Origin: Datisca glomerata
Taxonomy: Eukaryota > Streptophyta > Magnoliopsida > Cucurbitales > Datiscaceae
DNA length: 64,000 nucleotides
NCBI GenBank assembly: GCA_003255025.1
Contig: QANY01005474.1
Location: forward strand, 124,001 to 188,000
Reading direction: 5' to 3'
Part shown: one piece after another, positions 28,775 through 39,323 of the stretch
How the letters are laid out: every line of letters begins with the position of its first letter
Position numbering within the stretch: the stretch's first letter is position 1
Made by a program: the position numbers and the translations under genes
Notes under the pieces: model-generated
What the model was told of the DNA's origin: nothing
The model's input: the letters and a program-made list of their open reading frames with translations, nothing else
Database searches by the model: none

Positions 28775-29431
28775 TCATACACTTTCATGGAGGAATGTTA
28801 TGAGGTACTAATATGACTGGCCACATGCTATATGAGTTGCTCATATTTACGAATGGATTAAATCCATTCGTTGCAAGTCCTAATCTTACATTTCAAGCAT
28901 CTTCTGCGAACCAACTATATTGCTAATCAAAATCCTTCCAACCTTCTGAATCAACAGGATGTCTCAATACACCTTCAACGTTGACACGTTTCTCCTTGTG
29001 CCATCTCATATCGGATGATGTGTATTTTGACTTGAACAATCTTTGAAGTCAGGGTATAATAGGAAAGTAACGCAAAACTTTTTGGGAACTTTCTTACCTT
29101 TCCCATCATCTATTTTATATCTTGGTTCACCACATTCATGACATTTGTCTTTTCCTTCATTCTTTTTCCAGAATAAAACACAATCATATTTACAAGAATG
29201 AACAGTGTCATAACCTAACCTTAAATCTCTTAATTTTTTTGGCTTTATAGTAAGAGGCTGGAATTTTTGAGCCTACTGGATGAGAACCATTTAAAGCTTC
29301 AAGTAATTGGTCAAATGACTTATTGCTCCAATGATTAAGTACTTTGATATGCATCAACTTCACAATAAAAGATAATGAAGTATACTTTTGACAACTAGGA
29401 TAAAGTTCTTTTTCGGATTCACTAAACAAAT

Positions 29432-29435
29432 CACT

Positions 29436-29490
<55 letters not shown>
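29432..29490 (-). repeat. Trinucleotide (ATC)n repeat coding for poly-Asp
   Basis: About 18-19 uninterrupted GAT codons on the reverse strand within the CACTA transposase N-terminal frame, a trinucleotide expansion in an otherwise open segment. Confidence 0.9.
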
Positions 29491-32289
29491 CCACCAAGGT
29501 GAGATGTAGTACTATTCATCTCCATATTTAGTGAATGATGATATCTTTGTATCTCTTCACCATGAAACACCCAACGATCATAGCTCAATGCCATTCCATA
29601 TTGGCACAAATGCATTTTAACTTCTATTAAAGACAATTGTCTTGAATTAAGACATTTTTTACATGGACAACGAGTTTTCCCCTCTACATTGAGATAATTA
29701 CTGGCCACACTCATACGTTGTGAAATACCATCAGTATACTCCTTGGACAATCTATTAGGATTTTTTATCCAACTCTTGTCCACTTTTTGTAACTCTATAA
29801 ATTAAATAACCATTTAGAGAAACTCTCAACAAAATATCCCTAAATTAAAGAGATAAAATGCAAAGTTAATTAAGAGGGAAGTAAAAATCAGAAACAAAGA
29901 TGATTCAAGTGCATAATAAAAGAAATTAGTTATCAATAGAATGGTTATGTTCACATATTTTTCTTCAGATTGCTAAAATGAGTTTGTGTTATGCCGTGTC
30001 CATCAGTATTATATTTAGCCTATGGCACATGATAGGCTCGCATCTATGGGTTCGTTTACTTGAATCTGTAACTTCCCCTCATATGAAGTCTCTTGTAGTT
30101 TTTGAAATTAATGATTTGCTTTAAAAGTTTGGTTGTAGCCTTATTCATGGAAGAAATCTTAACTTAATACATCTTTGACTAGAATTCTTGCTTAGACAAA
30201 GACCATAGACATAATTTCTATTTGGACAAGAGTTTTCTTTGCCTCCAAGTATAGTTCATTTCCCACTAAAACTTGATTTCTTTTAACTAGAATTTTACCA
30301 CACTAAAGCCTTTAGAATGAAAAGCTAGAGAAGAATAAACTAGGTATGTTATTGTTTCTTTATTTTCCATACCCTTCCATGTATCATCATTGTTATCTAG
30401 TAAGAAAATGGGGTTATGCAAGAAAATAGCATACCTTCTTAGATTACTAATGAACTTTCCCCTAAGATAAGCAATGATTAAGGATTAGAAATGCTAAGAT
30501 AACTCTAAAATCTTAGAGTTATCACACCCCCAAACTTAAACCATCACTCATCCACGAGTGATGTAAACCTAAACTAAAAAGACATGAATCTAAGCAAACT
30601 ACCTACCCTAGACTTAGCCAACCCTGCATCTCAAAGCAAGCTAAAATTCAAACATACCAGCCAACCTGCTCAACACTTTAGTGTACAAAAGATCAAAAGC
30701 ATTTTTACTTTCAACATGCTGAAATGAGATGCTACCTAATTCCCTTCAGTGAGTGTGTGCTAGAAGTTAGAATTGCTTATCCAGAATGCTTAGGATAGCT
30801 TAAACCCAGATAATTGACTCAATTTATGCACTCTAATATGGTAATCCTACTTCAACCAGAAACAACATGCATAAAGAAGATTTCAATCGAAAAGGGGATA
30901 AATAATTTACTAGCCTACATATCCTTAGTTAGCATGCTGTGCAAATAATTTTATTCTTAATTTTTTCTTATAAGCTTTTATATGCTTTTTCTTAAAAAAA
31001 TGAGTAGTAATGGCCAATAAATTAAAATCAAAACTTGCAGAAAAAATGTAGAGTTAACTACCTAAAGATTTGGACATAAAAATTTTCAGATATGTCGTAA
31101 AAAAGAAGAGCATAGGCTAAGGAGCAAAGGCGCACTTTAAGGCGACAACTTTTTGGTTTCCTGAAGGCAAAATGCGAAAAAATGGCATTACCTGATCGAA
31201 GAGTGGCGCAATATGATATTTATGTTAAAAAACTTTAGATCACACGTCAAACTGGATGCTACAACTATGTATTAATAAACAAATTTGTAATCAGATGATT
31301 AAAACAAATAAAAAAAATTATTAGAATAAAAAAACTAATTAAAAATAGATTAAGAAACAAATAAAAGAACTATTTTTAATTAATTTAGAGGTTTCAAAAA
31401 TTATTAGAACAAAACAACTACTTAAAATCCTTCTTGTAATGCTCTGTTTTTTGCTTCACTAAATAGAGCTTCGTCCCCTTGTTCAGTGGAGCAAAAACAG
31501 AGCCTTTACCTCTATTAATTTGGATAGAGTTTCCCCTAAGGGAATCTGTTCAACTGAATAGTTCCTAAGGTTAAGAGTTCTCTGTCCAATTGGAAAAATA
31601 CACAAAAGAAATTCAGGACTAAAATTTCCAAACATAATCCAAACTTCCAAACTTAATCACCAAACATAATCACCAAAAACTTAACATAACCAAAAATCAA
31701 AGAATAACTAAATTTTTTAGAAAACTCACAATTTCAAAGATCGATAAAAACATAAAACACACAATTTCACAGTTTCAGAGAATCAACAAAAACATAAAAC
31801 ACATACAAATTTCACAATTTCAGAGAATAAGGTTTGGTACCTCGATGTCGGCTCTTCGCCCAGCTTCTCTTGGAACAAAATATCCTTCTTCCTCAGCATC
31901 ATTCCAAGAAAGAAGAAGACTCCCTAATGAGGGATTTGAGACAAAAACATAAAACACTTAATTGAGTTTATACATACATGCAGAACCTCCAAATTGAATA
32001 TATCTTAAAAAATTCGGGACCCCAAGTATCAATTTCTCAAAAATGCACTGTAATAGCAAAGCCCTAACTTTTAATATGAAGAAAGAATGATTGAAAAAGA
32101 AGAAGGAAGTGGTTTACTTACCTAAACCTTGGTGACAAACAATGAAGAAGAAGAAGGAGGATAACTAGGCGACAAACGGTGAAGGTGAGCTATGTCGATC
32201 GAGGGGGTGAGAGAGAGGGAGCTCTGCGCAGGTGAGCTCTGTCGAACGAGGGGGGTGAGTGGGGAATGAGAAAGTTTTATTCCTCCAAC

Positions 32290-32640
32290 AAAACAACATC
32301 ATTTTTGTGGCAACCTTTTTTGCGACGAATTATTTAATTCATTGGCAAAAGTAGACCTTTACCAACCAATTTATAACTTGGTCGGTAAAATAAAACTTTT
32401 AACGATGAATTTGAATTTTCATCGGTAAAAGTCCACAAAACTATTACTTTTACCGACGATTTTTGAATATTCATTGGCAAAAGCCTGAGAAAGATTTGGC
32501 ACGCCCGTCTTTTCCTTTTCTGGGTAAAATATCAAGATATTTGGCGACCAACAAAAATGTTGGTCGCCAAAGGATGCTTTTAGCCACGAAATATTTCGTG
32601 GCTAAAAGTTTCATCACTAAAAGAGGCTTTCCTTGTAGTG
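32290..32640. repeat. Palindromic subterminal region of CACTA element 1
   Basis: Contains two perfect inverted repeats: 32541-32570 (arms TTGGCGACCAACA around AAAA) and 32577-32608 (arms CTTTTAGCCACGAAAT, no spacer), plus several diverged ATTCATTGGCAAAAG / TTTTACCGACGA type pairs between 32310 and 32490. Such subterminal arrays are the binding sites of TNPA-like proteins in En/Spm elements. Confidence 0.7.
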
Positions 32641-33340
32641 ATTCTAATTCACCCAAAGCGATCTTGACCAATTAATTATACCATCTACCTCATATCATAG
32701 ATGATTAAGAACATAGTATCACTACTACAAGTGTGATGCGTACTCAATAAAATGTCTCATTAATTGGTACACGTATAAATCTAACAACCCCCACTTGAAA
32801 TAAAAAAATCAGAAAATTATGGGAGGAAGAGTGAAGATCACATTAGGAGAGATATCGTATCAAGATAGATAACTTTTGTCTTTCAACAATGAACATTCCC
32901 GAGTAAGAGCCAATCATACTTACTTGGCTAATAAGTGAGCTAAAAGTATTGAACTATCAGCTATTCTTAAGTCACGTCCACAGACTTCATACAATACCTT
33001 CTCAATTCAAATTTGGTTCGCGATTGTGTTCATTATTTGGGCTCCGAACAATATAAGTTCAGTGTGAGAACCACAACCATATAAATATTCTCATAGAACT
33101 GACCTAGTTTCACACTTATATATAGGTGATGTTCAATAAGGAGTAATTTACTATATCTCACTTCTAGATTTTACAATATATGTGCAAAATTAAAAGAAAA
33201 GCTTAACCTAGAGAGTCATTATAAGCAACACTTTGTAGCATCATAGAAGTAGGAATGGGAATAGATCATAAGTGTTAACAGTTGAGTAACTAGTTGTCAT
33301 ACTGATCATAATCACGGGGGATCTCAAATCTCTCAGTTTA
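32641..33340 (-). repeat. Probable 3' LTR/flank of the reverse copia relic
   Basis: No coding sequence. It directly follows (in reverse orientation) the copia RNase H end, so it is where that element's 3' untranslated region and LTR should be. Clear LTR termini were not identified. A CACTACTACAAG word at about 32719 resembles a CACTA terminus but stands alone. Confidence 0.4.
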
Positions 33341-33349
33341 GGTTTTTAT

Positions 33350-33530
33350 TCAGTTGACTTAGTAGTTTTAGGCTTTTAATCCCATTCCTCTTAATGCGCA
33401 ATGTACTCACTCTCCCGAAAAACTATGGGCAAACATTCTATTAATTTTTCTTTGACTTTATAAAATCAATGGATATAGCTTCATTTGAGAGCAACTGTCT
33501 AATGATATTTGTAAGATCGATATGATACCC
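33350..33530 (-). pseudogene. Copia reverse transcriptase/RNase H C-terminus, broken
   Basis: The reverse strand from about 33527 reads IDLTNIIRQLLSNEAISIDF then IKSKKN, two stops, and then GRVSTLRIKRNGIKSLKL. These correspond to the words around ISIDYVKSKDNIADPLTKGL and SSRGMGLKPL at the C-terminus of many plant copia polyproteins. Only the last 60-70 residues remain. It ends a few tens of bases from the start of the forward copia element at about 33560. Confidence 0.75.
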
Positions 33531-33559
33531 CTTTTATTAAGGGAAAAAGTTTAAAAAGT

Positions 33560-35480
33560 GTTACAATATATATATATATATATATATAATCTGTGTGTGT
33601 ATGTGTGTGTGTTCTTCAATGAAACATTAGAGAGAATATAATTCTTTTCATCTCAAATAAAATGGTATCAGAGTCATATGCGTGCAAATTGAGGTTTTCT
33701 CCTTTTCATTCAAAATTAGGGTTTAGTGTTTGTAGGGTTCCACCTTGGACAACCCTTTTGGAGTGGCCCTTTGTTCTCACCGCCCATCCAGAAAGGAAGC
33801 CCAGCCGTCGACCACCGTAAGCCCAAAGTACGGTGCCCGAAAGCCCTGCGCGTGATGCCTGAGATCATCTTTGGCAGCCCTCGTCTATTTCGTTTGTACA
33901 TACGGATTTGTGTTTGTAGAGGTTTGGGTTCTTCTATTTTTGGGATTCTTGCATTTCGGCCCTATTTTTTCGCTGTATCTACTGAGTATTGACAAAGATA
34001 CTCATTTGATTGATGATCCTCCTCAAGGTGATTCGAGGAAGACATGGCTCAAAGAGGACGCACGTTTGTTCCTGCAAATTCAGAATTTTATTGATAGTGA
34101 GATAATGGGTTTGATTGATAGTGAGATAATTGTGAATTTTTTAAAGAATTGATGGATTACTTGGAATTCTTGTACTCTGAAAAAGGGAACATCTATCGCA
34201 TTTATGAGGTTTGCAAAGCGTTTTACCGTGTGAAAAAACAAGATCAATCCCTTACAAATTATTTTATGAAGTTTAAGAAGATGTATGAGGCGCTTAATAT
34301 GTTGCTGCCTTTTAGTCCTGATGTGAAGGTTCAACAACACCAACGAGAGCAAATAGTCATCACGAGTTTGTTGGCTGGTCTTCCCTCTGACTTAGAGACT
34401 ACTAAGTCTCAAATTCTTTCTGATTCTGAGATCTCCTCTTTATAAGGCGTATTTAGTCGAGTACTCCATACAGAAGGTACCCCTCCTGTTCAACTCAGTG
34501 GAGCTTTGGTAAGTCGAAATAATAATTATACGCCGGGAAAATAAAGTGGAAACAAAGCACGTGGCTCACACGAGTTTGAAACTCAAACACAGGAATCTGG
34601 CGACATTGTGTGTCAATACTGTCATAAGTCAGGACATACAAAGTTTAAGTGTAGAAAGCTTCAGTTCAAAAATCAGAAACCTCACTCGGCACATATTACG
34701 GATAGGGCTTATCCTCTTTGAATCAACAAAATTAGAAATGAGGGAGAAAAAAAGAAAGAGGTCTTTATTTAAGAGGCTTTGCACGTGAAATAGGACTAAT
34801 AAAGATTCAGAATGGGTTTGGGCTTTCGAAAAGATGAAGACGCAAAGCGTAAAGAGAAATTTGAACAACCAACCTAACATAAGGATTCTAGCTCACTAAT
34901 GACGCCCCTGAGAAATAAGTCCTTATTTCTGCTGGTGAATTTGACAAGTTCTCACAATATCAAGAATCACTAAAGCATTCATCTCCCACTGTCACTACTA
35001 TTGTCGATTAAGGTAAATCAAATACATGTCTTCTTTCCTCATCCTCGAAATGACTATTCATAGTCTTTCTATTGTACTGAACAAACTAGAACTCTCATTC
35101 ATTCTCATCTACAGAACTAGCCGAGAAGAAAGAGGAGAATCCTATTTTGACGATACAATGGAAGAAAAAATAAATGACAGTAACAAGCAAGAGAAGAAGA
35201 GCTCCTCTCAGCTTTTAAGTAGGAAAGATATCAAACAAATATGATTGTTGGCTAAGCTACTGAATCTGGTGGATTATCTTTGGGTTATGGTCATTGATTT
35301 TAGCGCCATAGATCATATGACAGGTAATTCTGGTTTATTCTCTACTTTTCAGTCACACACTTCCACCTCTACTGTTACTTTGGCTGATGGACCACCATCT
35401 TGTGTTCGTGGGTTTGGCACGATTACACCTACCCCTCAACTTCCTCTATCACCAGTCTTTAAACATGTTCCATAACATGT
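33560..35480 (+). mobile_element. Ty1/copia element, forward, 5' half only
   Basis: A primer-binding site TGGTATCAGAG at 33664 marks the end of a (not delimited) 5' LTR; (TA)n and (TG)n tracts precede it at about 33568-33612. Then come an untranslated leader, a gag frame, a zinc knuckle and a protease, and the sequence stops being recognisable at 35480. Integrase, reverse transcriptase and the 3' LTR are missing here. Confidence 0.8.
33990..35475 (+). pseudogene. Copia gag-protease reading frame, broken
   Basis: The gag begins near 33990 with DKDTHLIDDPPQGDSRKTWL and DARLFLQIQNFIDSEI; 34149-34445 is open and reads MDYLEFLYSEKGNIYRIYEV, QSLTNYFMKFKKMYEALNML and LLAGLPSDLETTKSQILSD, the classic copia gag core. 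A CCHC zinc knuckle, YCHKSGHTKFKC, follows at about 34615-34655. The protease segment at 35280-35460 reads WVIDFSAIDHMTGNS, where the active-site DSGA is changed to DFSA, and then TSTVTLADG. At about 34080-34125 the words TTGATAGTGAGATAAT are duplicated in tandem. Several stops make it inactive. Confidence 0.85.
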
Positions 35481-36029
35481 TTGGGTCAACCGTTAGAATA
35501 TGTCTGGGTCAATCGTTAGAGTCTCCACTCCTATTCCCTGAGACCAGCATCCTTTAGTTCAACCTAACAATCATAATTGGATTCGATTGCCCAGTTAATC
35601 CTAAGACTACGAATAACATTCTAAATTATCTCAAAAGAGTTTATCTAGAACACAACTGGATCTTTACTCTTCTTTCGTTGACAATAGTTCTAGGACTTAA
35701 GTAAGTTATAAACACACTTTAATTAAAAAAAATTCATTTATTCATAGAAATCTTGAAAACATAAATGTCAATAAATAATTATTTACTCATAAAATGTTAC
35801 TACACCCTATTTTATGGACATAATTCCGACACCAAGAACTTCCACCCTTAGTTGCTTTTTGAAAAAAGACTTATGAACTGCCCATCCCAAGGACTTTCAC
35901 CCTTAGTTCCTTTTGGAAGTAGGACTTATGAAATGTCCCCTTCCATGGACTCACGCCCTCAATTCCTTTTGATTTTGAAGAAGAGAGATAGAGTTAACAC
36001 CAGAGATTTTTACGTGGTTGTGGAAAACA
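35481..36029. repeat. Junction and 3' region of gypsy element 1 with imperfect tandem repeats
   Basis: About three diverged units of roughly 60 bp, each with a CCAAGGACTTTCACCCTTAG-like core followed by TTCCTTTTG and GGACTTATGAA, run from about 35833 to 35975. Just beyond, AACACCAGAGATTTTTACGTG leads into the integrase end. No coding sequence. Confidence 0.55.
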
Positions 36030-39000
36030 TCACGGGAAAATATTCACTATAATAAGGTTACAATTTAAACTAAATACATTTTCAAATGAGTAGCATTCCA
36101 TGGTTTTGCTAGGGCTACTCCTTCTTCCGTTTGTAAATAATAATACATGTTGCCTCTGATTGCATTGACGATGTATGACCCTTCCCATGTTTGTTTGAGC
36201 TTTCCCTTTATTTGGAATATCTTTTCCAAGACTAAATCTCCTTTTTGGAATTCTCATCTTCTGATTTTTATTTGAAAATAAGATATTCTTTTCAGTTTGT
36301 AATGAACAACTCGGATCAGAGTAGCTTCTCTCCGTTCTTCCAGTTGATCAAGGTTCTCTTTCAAAAGTTCTTCATTATATAGTTCATTCAATGTCGATTT
36401 CGTAGTTGGGCTTCTCAACAGGTATCATAGCTTCCATCCTGTATGCTAGAGTGAATTTTGTTTCACCCGTTGTTTCTCTAGGGGTAGTTTTGTATGCCCA
36501 TAACACAACTGGTATTTATTCAACCCACTTTCTTTTGCTGATTCCAATAATTTTTTCAAGCTTTTAAGAATGATGTGATTCAACCTTTGTACTTGTCTGT
36601 TTCCCTGCGGATAATACGGAGTGGAGAACTTATTAGTAATTTTCAATCCTTCACAGAAGGTCTTTACCGTCTCTCCTATGAACTGAAGTCGGTTGTCTGA
36701 GACGAGTGTTTTAGGTATCCTAAATCTGCATATTATATTCTTCATAAGAATCCCTTCACCTCTTCTTTTCTTGTGAAAGCTTTAGCTTTGATCCATTTGG
36801 TAAGATAATCCATAACTACTAATAGAAAATGTTTTTGGGTTGGTGCCATAACTACTAATAGAAAATGTTATGGTAAGATAATCCATAACTACTAATAGAA
36901 ATGGTCCAACGATGTCAAGTGCCCACTGCATGAACGGTCATAGACTTGCCACTGTATTAAGTTCACCGGGAGCCATCTTGGTTGCTGGGGAAAAATGATG
37001 GCATTTTTCACAGTTTCATACGTATTGTTTGGCGTCTTGGTGTACTTTGGGCCAATAATATCCTTCGTTCAACACTTAGTGAGCTAATGACCCTCACTCG
37101 ATGTGGTTGCCACATATTCCTTCAAGAATTTCAGCTAGCATGTACTAGGCTTCTTTGTCCTTCAAACATTTTAAGAATGGTCTCGAAAATGACTTCTTAT
37201 ATAGTAATCCATTTATTAAAGTGTACCTGACACTTCACTGTTGAATTTTTCTCGCAAGGAGTTTATCTTCTGGTAATGCCTCTTTTTCCAAATAATTGAT
37301 TATATTGTCTTGCCAGTTAGGTTCTTTTTCAATTTTCACATCGGCTACATTGTTCAACAGGAGTCAGACACTTGGTTTTTTGAGGAATTTCATTGGCACG
37401 TTTCTTTTGTGCGGGAATTGTAGTGATGACCCCAGGTTTGCCAACGCATCAGCGTGTCCGTTCTTCATTCTTAGGATCTGATGGATTTCATAACTCTAAG
37501 TGCGTCGCCCGCTGTAAATTGGTTATCATCCTCTCATCTTTTTCCATGAATTCTCCCGTAACCTGTTTCACAATTAGCATAGAATCGCATAACCTTTTAC
37601 ATATATTACCTCATATTCCCATAGTAGTGATATTACCATTATCACTGCTTCATATTCTACTTCATCATTCAAGGGACTAAAATCAAAAGCAAATGGAATA
37701 TTCCAACATTTCTCCAAATGGAGTTTGCACCACAACTCCTTCTCTAACCCATTTATTATTTGAGGTTCCATCGATGTATAACTTCCAGCACCCATTCTCC
37801 TCCTTGTTTCTAGATCCGCTACCAATTTTACCCTTGTGAAGTCTGCTACAAAATCAGCCAACGCCTAACCTTTAATGGAGGTTCTCGGTTCATAATGAAT
37901 TTTGTACTGGCTCAACTCAACCTACCATTTTTCCATTCTTCCACTTACTTTATGTGAGTGCAACAGACTCCTGACAGGTGAGTCTGTTAGCACTTTGATG
38001 CTATATGCTTGGAAGTATTGCCTTAACATTCTTGCGGTAGTTACAGTGGCCAACATCAACTTCTCCATCTTCTTGTACCTCATTTCGGCCACTACTAGAC
38101 TCTTACTCACAAAGTATACATGATCCTGCTTTTTTTCTTCTTCTCTGATGAGTATGGCACTAACGATTATTTCTGACACGACGTCATACAGAAGGAAATG
38201 TTCGTCAGGTGTAGGTTTCGAGGGTAACGGGGGAGTCATCAAGTACTCCTTGATTTTTCTAAGGGATTCTTTACACTCTTCATCCCATCTGTCAACAAAA
38301 TTATTTCTTAATTTCTATAAAAATGGTTTGCATTTTTATCCATTGATCTGGAGATGAATATATTTAGAGTCGCCAATCTCCCACTTAATCCTTGTATTTA
38401 TTTCCGGTTTCTTGGAGAGTTTATCTCCATGGTGGCTTTACCTGATCTGGAATAACTTTTATTCCTTGTTGTGTTAACAAGTGACTGAGGAACTTCCCCG
38501 TTGCTACATAAAATGTAAATTTCTCTGGATTCACCTTCATGGAATTCTTTCTTAAGACTGAGAAGGCTTCTTCAAGATCCCCGATATGATCTTCTCATTT
38601 TATGCTTTTTACCACCATGTCATCTACATATACCTCCATGGTTTTTCCGATTCGCTCATGGAAGATTTTGATAAGTTGCACCTGCATATTTCAACCGAAA
38701 GGGCATTACATTATAATAGTAGATACCGTGTTCAGTAATAAATGAGGTTCAGTAATAAATGGGGTTTTCTCTTGATCAGGTTGTAACATTTTCACCAGAT
38801 TATATATGGAGTCGGCATCCATGACGCTAAGAAGCTCATGTCTTGAAGTCACATCAACCATTTGGTCTATTTTTGGCAATGATAACTAGCCTTGGGGTAG
38901 GCTTTGTTCAGGTCAGTAAAATCCACAGAGATTCTCCACTTTCTGTTTTTCTTTCGCACAATCACCACGTTGGCGAGCCACTCAGGGTAATTGACTTCTT

Positions 39001-39190
39001 GAATGAAATCAACTGCTACGAGCTTTTCCATTTTTTCTTTAATTGCTTTATTCCACTTCCTGGCAAAACTTCTCTTTCGTTTCTTTACTGGTTTCACTAC
39101 GGGTTCTGTATTCAATTTATGACATATTATCTCTTCGGAAATGTTGGGGGTTATGCCCTCAAAGCATGTGTATTGATATTTTAATATGAA
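36030..39190 (-). mobile_element. Ty3/gypsy (Tat-like) pol relic 1, reverse
   Basis: Reverse-strand order, all with stops: 39185-38867 begins FEGITPNISEEIICHKLN and RT start PVKKRKRSFARKWNKAIKEK, YPEWLANVVIVRKKNRKW, SVDFTDLNKAYPK; the catalytic YVDD (in MEVYVDDMVV) lies at about 38611-38641; the RNase H of the RT module is at 38242-37922 (MTPPLPSKP, VYFVSKSLVVAEMRYKKMEK); the second Tat-type RNase H is at 37861-37574; integrase HHCC words YYWPKVHQDAKQY and CEKCHHFSPATKMAPGEL lie at about 37075-36965; the rve core DNRLQFIGETVKTFCEGLKI then GNRQVQRLNHIIL lies in 36745-36446, with Gln where the catalytic Glu is expected; the C-terminus ends near 36050 (LAKPWNATHLK). Gag and protease are not seen next to it. 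Confidence 0.85.
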
Positions 39191-39323
39191 ATTTAATGGA
39201 AATACATTTTTCTTATAGTTGTTCCTTTAAATTATTGTTGAACAATTTATATAAATATCTGAAAATTCGATATATATTAATGAGACTATGATCTTATATT
39301 AGTATGAGAGGATTAAGATTGGA

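Larger units (their letters stand above)
26759..29783 (-). pseudogene. CACTA TNP2-like transposase, multiply broken
   Basis: In reverse-strand order: 29783-29208 is open and matches the transposase-associated N-terminal domain (MDKSWIKNPNRLSKEY, CPCKKCLNSR, HGE), followed by a run of 18 Asp and LYPSCQKYTSLSFIVKLMHIK; 29200-28790 reads KDKCHECGEPRY..., RYFPIIP, MRWHKEKR and MWPVILVPHNIPPWKCM with stops; beyond the inserted hAT, LGPRSPGKYIDVYLQPLIDE (about 28190-28135) is the TNP2 signature; 27670-27386 gives MHIEKNICDNILGTLLNIEG, and 27369-27118 gives HDCHVLLQRLLPVGIRGLL of DUF4218; 26959-26759 resembles the C-terminal DUF4216 region. Multiple stops and frameshifts mean no active transposase. 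Confidence 0.85.
26751..32640 (-). mobile_element. CACTA (En/Spm) element 1, reverse orientation, with broken TNP2-like transposase
   Basis: The right-hand terminus ends CCTTGTAGTG (complement CACTACAAGG), the CACTA hallmark, and is preceded by a palindrome-rich subterminal region (32290-32640). Reading leftward, a non-coding 2.4 kb leader precedes the transposase N-terminus at 29783; TNP2-type domains continue to about 26760. The opposite terminus was not found, so the left end is lost or mutated. A 540-bp hAT element interrupts the transposase. The leader at 29790-32290 contains no recognised gene. Confidence 0.8.

Noticed and set aside
32715..32735. CACTACTACAAG, another possible CACTA terminus
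   Set aside because: Isolated, with no transposase or subterminal array attached in the right direction.
39142..39190. TGTTGGGGGTTATGCCC word resembling a copia LTR start
   Set aside because: On the reverse strand it encodes FEGITPNISEEIICHKLN, continuous with the gypsy RT, so it is coding sequence of the gypsy relic.
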